Below are positions 23,609 to 31,817 of a stretch of DNA of 64,000 nucleotides, in pieces. The notes beneath the pieces are model-generated. The model saw nothing but the letters and a program-made list of their open reading frames with translations. It had not been told where the DNA came from and made no database searches. The DNA is taken from positions 75,025 to 139,024 of the forward strand of contig DASXHZ010000089.1 in the NCBI GenBank assembly GCA_036488085.1. Reading direction: 5' to 3'. The translations under genes and the position numbers were made by a program. Source of the DNA: DASXHZ01 sp036488085 (lineage in GTDB: Bacteria > Acidobacteriota > Thermoanaerobaculia > Gp7-AA8). Position 1 is the stretch's first letter, and the number at the start of each line of letters is the position of its first letter.

Positions 23609-26374
23609 TTACGGCGCCACGAACTCCCCCTCGTGCACGCCCGGCTCCGCCTCCACCGTCACCTTCGTCGACGCGTGGAACTCGCCATATTTCATCCGCA
23701 CGGTGTACTCGCCCGGCGGGACGTAGGACGGTTGCCCTTCGCCGCCGCGCTCGTCGCCGATCGCCTCGCGCGGGTCGGGGCGGAGGTCCCAGACGACGCG
23801 GTTGAAGCCGGGGCGGTTCGTGCCGTCGATCTCGCGGATGCGGGTGCCTTTCGCGTTCTCGATCGTGATCGACACGCTGTCGGCAGGCGCGCCGGTGAGG
23901 TAGTAATTGATGTACGCGCCGAACGTTGGATTCTTCGCCTTGAACGCGTGCGCGCCCCAGAGACCGCCGATCGGCGTGTAGTAGAACTCCGTTGCGGCGC
24001 GCGGCGTGAAGAGGACGTTCTGCGACATCTTCTCCGGCGTGATCTGTTCCAAGGGCGAGATGTCGTCGATGACGTAAATGCTGCGCCCGTGCGTCGCGAT
24101 CAGGAGATCATGCTCGCGCGGATGGATCTCGATGTCGTCGACGGAGACCGTCGGGAGCCCTTCCTTGAGCTGCTGCCACGACTCTCCCCGATCGAGCGAC
24201 ATGAAGATGCCGAACTCCGTGCCGGCGAACAGCAGGTTCGGATTCACCGGATCTTCGCGGAACCCCTTCATGGGCGCGTCGATCGAACCGGCGATCGAGC
24301 GCCAGGTCGCGCCGTAGTCATCGGTCGCGAACAGGTACGCATGGAAGTCGTCGCTCCGGTGCCCGTCGATGGCGACATACGCGCGCGCCGGATCGTGATT
24401 CGACGCTTGGACGCGCGACACCCACAGACCGGGCGGCGCGCCGGCGATGTTCGGCGTGACGTTGCGCCAGCTCTTGCCGCCGTCGCGCGTCACCTGCACA
24501 TTGCCGTCATCCGTGCCGGCCCACAGCACATTGCGGTCCTTCGGCGACTCGCTGAGCGCGACGACCGTGTCGTAATTCTCCGCCGCCGAGCCGGCGGTCG
24601 CCATCGTCTGCGGCTTCGCATTCGTGAGGTCCGGCGAGATCGCTTCCCAGTTGTCGCCGCGATTGGTGAGGCGGAAGACGCGATTCCCGCCGATGTAAAG
24701 CGTCTTCGGATCGAACGCCGAGAGGATGATCGGCGTGTTCCAGTTGAAGCGGAAGCCCGGCGTCCCCTCCTTCGCCTGCGGCTGGATATTGCGGCGCCGC
24801 CCCGACGCGAGGTCGAGGCGCGACATGTCGCCGCCTTGCGACTCGCTATAAATGATGTTCGGATTCGTCGGATCGATCTGCGCCCAGAAGCCGTCGCCGC
24901 CGTTCACGAAGAACCAGTCGGCGTTCGTGATCGCCGAGGCGTTCGGATTGCCGCCGAATGACGACTCCTGGTGCCGCACCTGCGCCTTGCCGCACCACGT
25001 CCCGTTGTCCTGCAGACCGCCGCAGACCGTGTACGGCTGATCCATGCCGTAGCTGATGTTATAGAACTCGCCGAGCGGCACGTTGTTCTGAAAGTTCCAC
25101 GTCTTCGTCTTGTCGTACGAGAAATAGATCCCGCCGTCCGTGCCGAGGAGCGCGTGGTTCGAATTGTTCGGATCGATCCACATCGCGTGACAGTCGCCGT
25201 GGATGTCGCGCGCGCCGGTGTTGAGGAACGTGTGGCCGCCGTCGTCCGAAACAGCCGTACCGAAACCGAGGACGTAGACGCGCTGATCGTTGTTCGGATC
25301 GACGCGGATTTTTCCGAAGTAAAACCCGCGCGGGCTGAAGTCGCTGGTGCGCGTCCAGTGTGCGCCGGAGTCGTCGGTGCGGAAGATGCCGCCGCTGTGG
25401 CTGCGCATCCCCTCGAGCGACTGCGAGCCGCCGATGTCCGACTCGATCACCGCGTACAGCACGTGCGGATTCTTGCGATAGATGTCGAGCCCGACGCGGC
25501 CTGTCTCCGATGGGAGGCCGTTCGTCAGCTTCTGCCACGTCTTGCCGGAGTCGATCGACTTGAACACGCCGCTCGTCGCGCCGCCGTTATCGAAGCCCCA
25601 CGGATAGCGGCGCCGCGCCCACATCGCGGCATAGACAGTGGAGGGCGTCGCCGGATCGACGATCACGTCGACCGCGCCGGTGTTTTCGTCTACTGCGAGC
25701 ACGTGCTGCCACGTCTTCCCGCCATCGCTCGTCTTGAAAACGCCGCGTTCGCGGTTCGCGCCCCAGAGATGGCCGAGGGCCGCGACGTAGACCACGTCGT
25801 CATTCTTCGGATCGAGCGCGATCCGCGGGATGTCGTGCGAGTCGCGAAGCCCCATATTCGTCCACGTATCGCCGCCGTCGGTCGACTTGTAGATCCCGTT
25901 GCCCCACGACGAGCTGTTGCGGCTGTTCCCCTCCCCCGTCCCGACCCAAACGATCTTCGGATTGTTCTGCGACACCGCCACCGCGCCGACCGAGGCGACC
26001 GGCTCCTCGTCGAAAACGCCCTGCCACGTCGTGCCGTTGTTGGTCGACTTCAGCACGCCGCCGGTGGCCACGCCCGCGTAGATCGTGTAGGTGTCCTTCT
26101 CCACGACCGCAAAGTCGGCGATGCGTCCGCCCATGTTCGCCGGCCCGATGGAGCGCCAGCGCAGCGGCTTGACGTCGAGTATCGCCGGCCGCACGGCCGG
26201 CTGGTTGACCGCCGGCTGCGCCATTGACGGCTGCGAAGCTCCCGGCGTCGTCTTGCTCCCCGGCACCTGCGCCCCCTCCGCCGGATCCCGCGGCGACTGC
26301 GGCTGTGGTTGCGGCTGCTGAGCAAAGACCGCAGTCGCACAGAGAAGGATCGCGGCGGCCAGCGTTTTCTTCAT
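23609..26374 (-). CDS. Large exported BNR/Asp-box (VPS10/sortilin-like) beta-propeller protein
   Basis: A 921-residue exported protein. The signal peptide is MKKTLAAAILLCATAVFAQ, followed by a Q/P-rich linker to about residue 60. The body is a chain of propeller blades with Asp-box motifs: KSTNNGTTWQ, KSTDGGDTWTN, KTSDGGKTWQ, KSIDSGKTWQ, RTDDSGAHWTR, SDDGGHTF, TRDGGKSWRN, SLDRGESWQQ. The layout matches the 'sortilin N-terminal/glycosyl hydrolase' proteins abundant in Acidobacteriota and Bacteroidota. They are annotated as glycosidases but lack a proven activity. A C-terminal beta-sandwich (about 800-921) ends the chain. It has its own promoter region, with the neighbouring remnant gene divergent. 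Confidence 0.9.
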   Translation of the reverse strand: MKKTLAAAILLCATAVFAQQPQPQPQSPRDPAEGAQVPGSKTTPGASQPSMAQPAVNQPAVRPAILDVKPLRWRSIGPANMGGRIADFAVVEKDTYTIYAGVATGGVLKSTNNGTTWQGVFDEEPVASVGAVAVSQNNPKIVWVGTGEGNSRNSSSWGNGIYKSTDGGDTWTNMGLRDSHDIPRIALDPKNDDVVYVAALGHLWGANRERGVFKTSDGGKTWQHVLAVDENTGAVDVIVDPATPSTVYAAMWARRRYPWGFDNGGATSGVFKSIDSGKTWQKLTNGLPSETGRVGLDIYRKNPHVLYAVIESDIGGSQSLEGMRSHSGGIFRTDDSGAHWTRTSDFSPRGFYFGKIRVDPNNDQRVYVLGFGTAVSDDGGHTFLNTGARDIHGDCHAMWIDPNNSNHALLGTDGGIYFSYDKTKTWNFQNNVPLGEFYNISYGMDQPYTVCGGLQDNGTWCGKAQVRHQESSFGGNPNASAITNADWFFVNGGDGFWAQIDPTNPNIIYSESQGGDMSRLDLASGRRRNIQPQAKEGTPGFRFNWNTPIILSAFDPKTLYIGGNRVFRLTNRGDNWEAISPDLTNAKPQTMATAGSAAENYDTVVALSESPKDRNVLWAGTDDGNVQVTRDGGKSWRNVTPNIAGAPPGLWVSRVQASNHDPARAYVAIDGHRSDDFHAYLFATDDYGATWRSIAGSIDAPMKGFREDPVNPNLLFAGTEFGIFMSLDRGESWQQLKEGLPTVSVDDIEIHPREHDLLIATHGRSIYVIDDISPLEQITPEKMSQNVLFTPRAATEFYYTPIGGLWGAHAFKAKNPTFGAYINYYLTGAPADSVSITIENAKGTRIREIDGTNRPGFNRVVWDLRPDPREAIGDERGGEGQPSYVPPGEYTVRMKYGEFHASTKVTVEAEPGVHEGEFVAP

Positions 26375-26416
26375 GGTTAGGATTCTATATCTCGGAAAAC
26401 GGCGTTAGAGGCGGAC

Positions 26417-26590
26417 ATGCCAGTCACCGCGGCGCTCTTCGCCCTGGTGTTGCAGCTCACCCTCGACGGAAAGCCGCTCGCCGGAGGCGAAGTCTGCTGG
26501 TTTGGCGCGGGATCGCCGGCCGATCCGGTCGCGCGATTCACCTCGTTCGCTGAGAGCCGACCGGCCGCTACCCCGGGCGGTCAGCCCTAA
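26417..26590 (+). pseudogene. 5' remnant of an exported carboxypeptidase-regulatory-type protein
   Basis: An ORF of 57 codons, MPVTAALFALVLQLTLDGKP then LAGGEVCWFGAGSPADPV. It looks like the signal peptide and first strands of the exported carboxypeptidase-regulatory-like proteins of this phylum, then stops in low-complexity sequence. The normal protein would continue for hundreds of residues. The frame runs into the end of the oppositely oriented gene at 26568, so the rest was lost when that DNA arrived. It marks the left edge of an accessory block. Confidence 0.45.
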
Positions 26591-27641
26591 ACGACACCTC
26601 GCCGTTCGAGAGCTTCACGGAGAAGCGGGCCCAATCCGGCTCGCCCTCCTGCCGCGCTTCGCCGACGAACTCTTCTCCTTCGAACGTCAACCCGCGGAAC
26701 CCTCCGCAACCGATCGTGCCGGTCTTCCAGAGCCGGCCGGGGATTCCGAACGCTTCGAAGCTCCGGTGGTCGTGAGTCACGATGAAGACACTCCCCATGT
26801 ACGCGTCGCCGACGGAGACGACGTCGTTGCCGATCCGCTCCACGAGCGCTCGCGACCGGGCGTCGAGGATGTAGCCGGCGCCGCCGGCGGAGACGAACAG
26901 GTGCTTGCCGTCCGGCAGTAACTGAACGGTGTTGTGCTCCGTGTCGCCCTGCTCGAAGCTGCCGATCCACGACGCCTTGCCGACGCCGATGCGCATCAGC
27001 ACGCGGCCGCGCGCCGGGTCGCCACCCTCTGCCGGAAACATGAGAATTGTTTCGCCGTCGGGCGGTGAATCGAGGATCTGCGCTGCCGTCAACGCGTAAA
27101 TCTCCGCCATGATCGTGGCGGCAACGGGGTTCTTCGTCAGGCGGGGACCGACCTGCACGGAATCCGCACTGCTCTTCCGGCGATACAGAGACTCCCCCTT
27201 TCTGGCAATCTCGATGATGAAGTTCATGTGCGGGATACGCCGGGCGCCTTCGCTGCCGGGGCCGAGGACGATGGCCTCCTCCTCCGCGTCCCGGAGCATC
27301 GCGTAAAAGGTCTGATTGACGGCGGCTCCCTCCTCCTGGATGAGTTTCTCGAGCTGCCCTATTGCGCGCCTCAGATCCTTGTGGGCCGCCTCGATGATCT
27401 CGTCGCGGCGGATGGTGAGCTCCAGGATGGCGGCAAGCTCGGGGCCGGACAAAAGATTGCCGTACTGCGGCACGAGTTGTCCCTTGCGCAGCCGCTTCGC
27501 CTGCCGCCCAAGCTCATCTCTCTCCTGGCGATTGTGAAACCTCTTGATCGGCGACTCGGGGGCGTCCGCGCCGCGCTGCAAAGCGTCGATGGCTTGGTTG
27601 ATGACCGCCAGCGCTCGGTCGGATGGATGTTTCTTGTTCAT
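26568..27641 (-). CDS. Unknown protein with N-terminal helical/coiled-coil part and C-terminal beta-rich domain
   Basis: A 357-residue protein that I do not recognise. Residues about 1-140 are charged and helical (DRALAVINQAIDALQRG, RQERDELGRQAKRLRKGQ, AAILELTIRRDEIIEAAHK). Residues about 190-357 are beta-rich, propeller-like: NTVQLLPDGKHLFVSAGGAG, YILDARSRALVERIGNDVVS, FIVTHDHRSFEAFGIPGRLW. No signal peptide or membrane segment is seen. The start is set at 27641 rather than 27686 because the longer frame would run through the strong hairpin at 27653-27684. It is the second gene of a two-gene unit with the 194-residue protein, transcribed from the promoter at 28545-28573. Confidence 0.7.
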   Translation of the reverse strand: MNKKHPSDRALAVINQAIDALQRGADAPESPIKRFHNRQERDELGRQAKRLRKGQLVPQYGNLLSGPELAAILELTIRRDEIIEAAHKDLRRAIGQLEKLIQEEGAAVNQTFYAMLRDAEEEAIVLGPGSEGARRIPHMNFIIEIARKGESLYRRKSSADSVQVGPRLTKNPVAATIMAEIYALTAAQILDSPPDGETILMFPAEGGDPARGRVLMRIGVGKASWIGSFEQGDTEHNTVQLLPDGKHLFVSAGGAGYILDARSRALVERIGNDVVSVGDAYMGSVFIVTHDHRSFEAFGIPGRLWKTGTIGCGGFRGLTFEGEEFVGEARQEGEPDWARFSVKLSNGEVSFRADRPG

Positions 27642-27652
27642 AACCGGTACAG

Positions 27653-27684
27653 GAACCCGGGCGCGCCCTTGCGCGCCCGGGTTC
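27653..27684 (-). terminator. Intergenic 14-bp GC-rich hairpin between two co-directional genes
   Basis: GAACCCGGGCGCGC (27653-27666) pairs perfectly with GCGCGCCCGGGTTC (27671-27684) around a 4-base loop. It lies 10 bases after the stop of the upstream gene and 11 before the start of the next. There is no T-run, so it is more likely an RNA-stability or attenuation element than a full terminator. Confidence 0.7.
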
Positions 27685-27694
27685 AACTGCCTCC

Positions 27695-28279
27695 TTACTC
27701 TACAGCCTTCGGTGTCGTCGTCGACGGAGCCGGCGTCGTCGGTGCCGGTGTCGTCGGGGCCTCGGGTGTCTGAGAAGCCCCGGCCGTCTTCTTGCGGCGC
27801 GAGGCAACCTTCAACCGTTTGACCTCCTCGACATGCGGCACCAGCACGGCGTTGGCCGGGTCGATCGCAAGCTGCGTCCCGATCGCGTACGCCTGTCTGC
27901 CGATGATGGCGAGACGCTGACGGCGAACGAGGTTGGCTCCCTCGAGCCCTTTCAGGAATGCGCTAGCCTGCTCGATCACGGCGTCCCAGCGAAGCGCCTC
28001 GTCCTGTATCTGACGGACGTCACCGAGCGCGTGACCGATCGCCTGAGAAACGTTTCCGCTCACGTCCATGACGTTGATCGAAGCATTCACGATCGGCGTC
28101 GGCTGCGTCCGAAGACGCGTCTTCAGCAGCGCACGCTGCTGCTTTGACAGCGGCGCTACTTCGTCGATCTGAGACTGTATCGACCGCAACTGCTCGATGA
28201 CTGCCTCGGGGGTGAGCTTGGACGTATCCGCGGATGTCGTACCGGGGGTGGTGGTGATGATGGGAACGGTGTTACTCAT
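27695..28279 (-). CDS. Unknown helical protein with Thr/Pro-rich ends
   Basis: A 194-residue protein that I do not recognise. The N-terminus is threonine-rich (IITTTPGTTSADTSKLTPEA), the middle (about 25-160) is helical (AVIEQLRSIQSQIDEV, KQQRALLKTRLRTQP, LVRRQRLAIIGRQAYAIG), and the tail is a TTPAP repeat followed by basic KRLKVASRRKK. No signal peptide is present. The ATG at 28279 has a good ribosome site (GGAGGACCTTGTC before it), which decides the start over the longer open frame upstream. It is the first gene after the promoter at 28545-28573 and has a leader of about 260 bases. Confidence 0.72.
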   Translation of the reverse strand: MSNTVPIITTTPGTTSADTSKLTPEAVIEQLRSIQSQIDEVAPLSKQQRALLKTRLRTQPTPIVNASINVMDVSGNVSQAIGHALGDVRQIQDEALRWDAVIEQASAFLKGLEGANLVRRQRLAIIGRQAYAIGTQLAIDPANAVLVPHVEEVKRLKVASRRKKTAGASQTPEAPTTPAPTTPAPSTTTPKAVE

Positions 28280-28540
28280 GACAAGGTCCTCCTCTAAGGT
28301 TGAGGCCGGAGGACCACGACGACTCGTCGCGACAAGTGCGAAGCGGCTCCACCGGCTGGAAGCGTCGGCTACACGCCGATCTTCCGAGTCAATGTTTCCC
28401 GAGGTGTATCCACCTCGAGTGTCCGCGGCAGGAGGAGCAAGCTCAACTCCCGCACCGGTACAGACTTGATATCCCATCCGGGAAGCCCATACCGCCGACA
28501 GCCGCCAAAGTCTCAGGTTGTCCTACCCTTGACTTCGTAG
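28280..28540 (-). other. Long 5' leader of the 27695-28279 gene
   Basis: The stretch from the predicted transcription start (about 28538) to the ATG at 28279 has no gene but contains hairpins. The clearest is CGAGGTG-TATC-CACCTCG at 28400-28417, with a palindrome GACGACTCGTC near 28317-28328. A leader of this length suggests RNA-level control. I compared it by eye with c-di-GMP and cobalamin riboswitch cores and found no match. Confidence 0.45.
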
Positions 28541-28544
28541 CTCA

Positions 28545-28573
28545 TGTATATGTCCGTTCCGGCCGCGTGTCAA
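28545..28573 (-). promoter_or_regulatory. Sigma-70-type promoter
   Basis: On the minus strand TTGACA (28573-28568) and TATACA (28550-28545) are separated by exactly 17 bases. It is the best match to the housekeeping consensus I found in the window and points at the two unknown genes at 27695-28279 and 26568-27641. Confidence 0.8.
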
Positions 28574-28637
28574 GTGGGATGTGAAAAAAAATTCTCGCGC
28601 ACCGCGGTTGCGGTCGGGCAACGCAGGTAAGCACCTG

Positions 28638-29090
28638 ATGTGTAAGGGTTTTGCGCCGCGGCGACTCGCGTGCGTCAGTGACGTGTCACGGTGTTGCGGT
28701 GCAACGCAACACGTTCGCGGGGAGGTGTAACAGTGTTGCGGCGCAACGCAACAGATGCGCGCGTGAGATGTAACGGTGTTGCGGAGCAATGCAACACGTT
28801 CGCGGGTGAGGTGAAAGGCTGATGCGCGGTGCCGCAACACGTTCGCGGACGGGCGAAACATGTTTCGCTGCTCCGCTGCATGCGCGCAGGCGACGTGAAA
28901 CACCGTTGCGCGCTCGCGATGCACGCTCGCGGGTAAAGTGAAATAGTGTTTCGCGGCGGCTACGCACGTCCGCGTCCGGGATGAAACGCCGGTGCCCTCG
29001 CCGATGCACGCTCACCCACGAGACGAACGGTCTTTCGCGACGCCGACGCACTGCGCGTGGGGCCAAAACACTGCTGCTCCGCCGCGCTTC
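28638..29090. repeat. Degenerate tandem array with a 43-bp period
   Basis: About ten contiguous units. The best preserved are 28683-28724, 28725-28767 and 28768-28810, each reading roughly GTGTAACGGTGTTGCGG then GCAACGCAACACGTTCGCGG. Units to the right decay but keep a GTGAAA start and a CGC-rich centre (for example 28895 and 28938 onward). There are no unique spacers, so this is not CRISPR. Each unit can fold (GTTGCG/CGCAAC). Confidence 0.8.
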
Positions 29091-29158
29091 GATGCCCACG
29101 CGCTCGAGCGCGAGGAGATGGCTGGCGCGGCGGCGTTCCTGTCATTCTTTCCGCCGCG

Positions 29159-29263
29159 ATGGAGTCGAACACGTATCACGTTCAGGCAGATTGCGACCCG
29201 GAAGCGAACGTCTGGATTGCCACCAGCGATGACGTGCCCGGATTAGCCACCGACCTGCGATAG
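29159..29263 (+). pseudogene. Truncated DUF1902/HicB-like antitoxin fragment
   Basis: The ATG at 29159 opens a 34-residue frame, SNTYHVQADCDPEANVWIA then TSDDVPGLATD. It is the characteristic start of DUF1902 antitoxins (V-x-A-D-x-DPEA-x-VW-x-A-TSDDIPGL). The remaining half of the protein is missing: the frame stops exactly where the peroxiredoxin relic begins on the other strand. Confidence 0.6.
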
Positions 29264-29422
29264 AACACCCAACACGACCTTGTGCCCCCGCGCCGCCGCC
29301 AAACCGCACGATGTGGCTGTTCTGGTCCATCAAGCGGAGTTGGGAGCGACGTCGCCGACGCGCAGCGGCGCAGCCGTCGCGCCGACGAGGAGGAGAGCGG
29401 AGGCGCGGAGGAAGCGATTCAT
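29262..29422 (-). pseudogene. Decayed 5' copy of the UGA-containing peroxiredoxin gene
   Basis: Read on the minus strand from ATG at 29422, the first codons (NRFLRASALLLVGATAAPLR then VGDVAPNS) match the signal peptide and start of the gene at 51914-52456. One lost base then breaks the frame. In a second frame LMDQNSHIVRF continues the match, and the conserved CGGGGGCACAAGGTCGTG stretch is identical in both. Similarity ends around the position of the UGA codon. Several small insertions and deletions show it is dead. Confidence 0.75.
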
Positions 29423-29686
29423 GTCTGGAAGTATGCCGTGGAAGCGCGGAGGAGTTTTCTCCGCCTGCGGAACGGCGCTATGAAGCGTGCAGCGCGCCGA
29501 GGCCGGCCGCTGAGTAATTCGCCGGCAAGATGACACAAGTAGTCCCAGGGTGCGGAAAGCGACTTCAACGACCTTTGTCTCGAGTTTGCCGGTACAAAGC
29601 TACGCTCACGCTCAGAACCGTGGGAATCGCAGCTCACTCTCCTCTCGGTGAAAAGCGCTCATGGAGAACTCGATGGAGGAACCGCT
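29423..29686. other. Stretch without a recognised gene
   Basis: These 264 bases lie between the peroxiredoxin relic and the end of the TPR gene. Homology to the region upstream of the 52.4-kb gene is visible only for about 20 bases (GGCATACTTCCAGACATG compared with GTCATACTCCCGGCCATG on the minus strand). I see nothing else. Confidence 0.4.
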
Positions 29687-31027
29687 CTAGTTTGTGTTCG
29701 AGTGTGGTTGGGGAGGCTTGAACTCTGAGCGTGGCCTGTCCGCGTCGATGTATGAGCGAACGTACGCCAGAAGCTCTGCCGTCGCCGCACGATGTTCCAC
29801 CGCCTGTCGGAGGTGTGACAGCGCCTCTGCCAAGTAGGCTCTCGTATCATTTCGCGCAAAAGCCTCGGCTGCCTCGCGGGCGACGACTTCCATCTCTTCC
29901 CACTCTTCGGAACGCAGAAGCTCTTCCGCGATATCGAGCTTCACGCGCGCGGCGTCACCATGCATCCCGAGCTTTTCGAATGCAGACGCCACGGAGCGGA
30001 ACTTGTCGCTCGCATCTTCGCGCCCGCCCTCTGCTGAACGGATCGTCGCCAGCACCCACTTCATCCTGATTTCGTCCGCAGACGACCCAAGATCCATGAA
30101 GCGCTGCATTGCCTCGATCGCGAACTTCCGGCCTACGGTGAGATTCCCGAGCCGCACGTTCGTCGTTGCCAGGTTCGCCGTCATGGTCGCCATTCCGAAA
30201 ACATCCTGGAGCGCTTCCATCTCCGGGCGCAACTCCGTGTAGATGGCTGCGGCTTCTCTGAGCCGCCCCTCCTCGGTGCAGATCGCCGCTTTGAGATTTC
30301 TCGCGTACGCGATCTGGCGCCGGTCGAGGAAGTCGCGGAGATACTCGATCGCGGCGTCGGCGCAGTCGTTCGCCTCCGTGTAGCGGCCCATCTTGAAGAG
30401 GACCGTGCCGCGCGTGTAGATCACCAGGCCAAGCGCGTATGTGCCCGTCGACCACAGCCGCGTGTACTTCGCGGCTCGCGCCGTGGCGTTCAGCGCCGCG
30501 TCGTAGTCACCGCACATCCGATACGCGTTTGCCCGGTTCTTCCAGATCTCGCAGCGATACTCGGCCGCGGCAGGACGGTCCAGCTTTCGCGTAGACACTT
30601 CTGCAGCGTCGAGGATCGCGAGGGTGTCGTCCGGCGAATGATCCAAGGCCGCGACCCCGGCGTTCAGCAACCGGCGTGTCAGCATCTCGTTGGGCGCCGC
30701 GGCCTCAAGATTTTCCGCCCAGGTAACTGTGGGCAGCGTTTGCAGCGTCTCCCACACCACAGCGGCCGCCGCTTCGTGCTCTGCGCGCTGATCCAGTTCC
30801 AGCCGGAGTTTTGAAAGCCCGTCCTCCATGCCGGCCGTCTGCTCGTCGCCCGCAGCTCGCCAGGTTTCCCCGTCCCGCAAGCTCACGAGAAAGCGTTCGT
30901 TCTCCGCCATCCGACGAGCGCACTCCGAGCAGTTCGCCAAGTCGTTGGCGATGGTGTCGTCCCTCCCTGGCAGCCTGAGCCGATATACAAGGAGCTCATC
31001 GTCATCGCGATGCTTGTGGGTGGTCAT
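29687..31027 (-). CDS. TPR-repeat protein with degenerate anti-sigma zinc-finger-like N-terminus
   Basis: A 446-residue protein. The N-terminus (IANDLANCSECARRMAENER) has the CxxC half of an anti-sigma zinc finger, but the usual upstream His is not in place. Residues about 125-440 are TPR-like helix pairs (IWKNRANAYRMCGDYDAALN, IYTRGTVLFKMGRYTEANDC, MTANLATTNVRLGNLTVGRK). Its ATG overlaps the stop of the ECF sigma gene by four bases, so it is coupled to it and is probably a regulator of that sigma factor. Its repeats resemble those of the HTH-TPR protein on the other side (LFKMGRY compared with LFKMERW, similar C-terminal ends), so the two are likely paralogues. Confidence 0.8.
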   Translation of the reverse strand: MTTHKHRDDDELLVYRLRLPGRDDTIANDLANCSECARRMAENERFLVSLRDGETWRAAGDEQTAGMEDGLSKLRLELDQRAEHEAAAAVVWETLQTLPTVTWAENLEAAAPNEMLTRRLLNAGVAALDHSPDDTLAILDAAEVSTRKLDRPAAAEYRCEIWKNRANAYRMCGDYDAALNATARAAKYTRLWSTGTYALGLVIYTRGTVLFKMGRYTEANDCADAAIEYLRDFLDRRQIAYARNLKAAICTEEGRLREAAAIYTELRPEMEALQDVFGMATMTANLATTNVRLGNLTVGRKFAIEAMQRFMDLGSSADEIRMKWVLATIRSAEGGREDASDKFRSVASAFEKLGMHGDAARVKLDIAEELLRSEEWEEMEVVAREAAEAFARNDTRAYLAEALSHLRQAVEHRAATAELLAYVRSYIDADRPRSEFKPPQPHSNTN

Positions 31028-31548
31028 GATCGGGTTTTGAAGCGTCGACCGGAAAAGGCGCGTCGCGCGGCGAGCAGGCACTTGGAAAGTAGATTTCTGG
31101 CGGATCCGGAGGTCAGCGCTTCGTCCGCCGCGATCTCACGAGACGTGTAGCCCTCCACGTACCGACGGCAGAGCAGATCGCGGCAACGCTCCGGCAGCTG
31201 CCGGAGCACCGTCGCCAACTCGATACGGTCGAGGACTTCTTCAGTCGCGAGAGCGGGCTCGATTCGTGAGCGGACGATCTCCTCGCCGCCGCGGTGCTTG
31301 CGCCAGTAATACCGCGAAGCGTTGCAGACTGCACCGACGAGCCACGCCCGCTCGTCGGCTTCGGTCCTGCCGACCCTCGCTTCCGAACGGATGAACGACA
31401 CAAAGACGTCATGGATAACGGCGCAGACCTCGTCATCCGGAATCCTGAAACGCGCCGAGGCGAGATAGCTCAGCAGCTTGTAATTAGAGCGGTACGCTGC
31501 TTCGACTCGTTCGGACACGACTGGCGACGTGTGGTTCATCTCTGTCAT
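31024..31548 (-). CDS. ECF-type RNA polymerase sigma factor
   Basis: About 174 residues from the ATG at 31548 (or 31539). Region 2 is YRSNYKLLSYLASARFRIPD then VIHDVFVSFI, and region 4 is LPERCRDLLCRRYVEGYTSR then EIAADEALTSGSARNLLSKC. The open frame extends to 31821, where its ATG would overlap the upstream stop by four bases. The extra 91 residues look nothing like a sigma factor, so I prefer the shorter form, but the coupled start is a real alternative. It is followed by the TPR gene, a typical sigma/regulator pair. Confidence 0.85.
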   Translation of the reverse strand: MTEMNHTSPVVSERVEAAYRSNYKLLSYLASARFRIPDDEVCAVIHDVFVSFIRSEARVGRTEADERAWLVGAVCNASRYYWRKHRGGEEIVRSRIEPALATEEVLDRIELATVLRQLPERCRDLLCRRYVEGYTSREIAADEALTSGSARNLLSKCLLAARRAFSGRRFKTRS

Positions 31549-31817
31549 CAGACCGTGGCCGGACGCAGGCGGTGGGCCGCGAAAAGTATATGCCCCGGCG
31601 CCACCATTCCGCAGTTCCGCAGCGACGCTACGTGACAACTGCCTTCCTCGCGTCATACCTCTCCTGAATCGCGAGGGCCCCCCGATCATGACGCCGGCCG
31701 CCGGACACATACCGGCTGGCCAAAAGGAGGGAGTGTGTTCGATCTTCTGCTGATTGTCCTCGAAAGCCAACTCGTGATTCCCCACGGCTAAGACGACGAC
31801 CTCGGAGCGGGTCGGCC

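Noticed and set aside
28280..28540. c-di-GMP (GEMM) or cobalamin riboswitch in the leader
   Set aside because: A CCTCCGGCCT stretch recalled part of GEMM, but the conserved cores and tetraloop contacts are not present.
28638..29090. CRISPR array
   Set aside because: Units are contiguous and diverge gradually, with no unique spacers between constant repeats, and no cas genes lie nearby.
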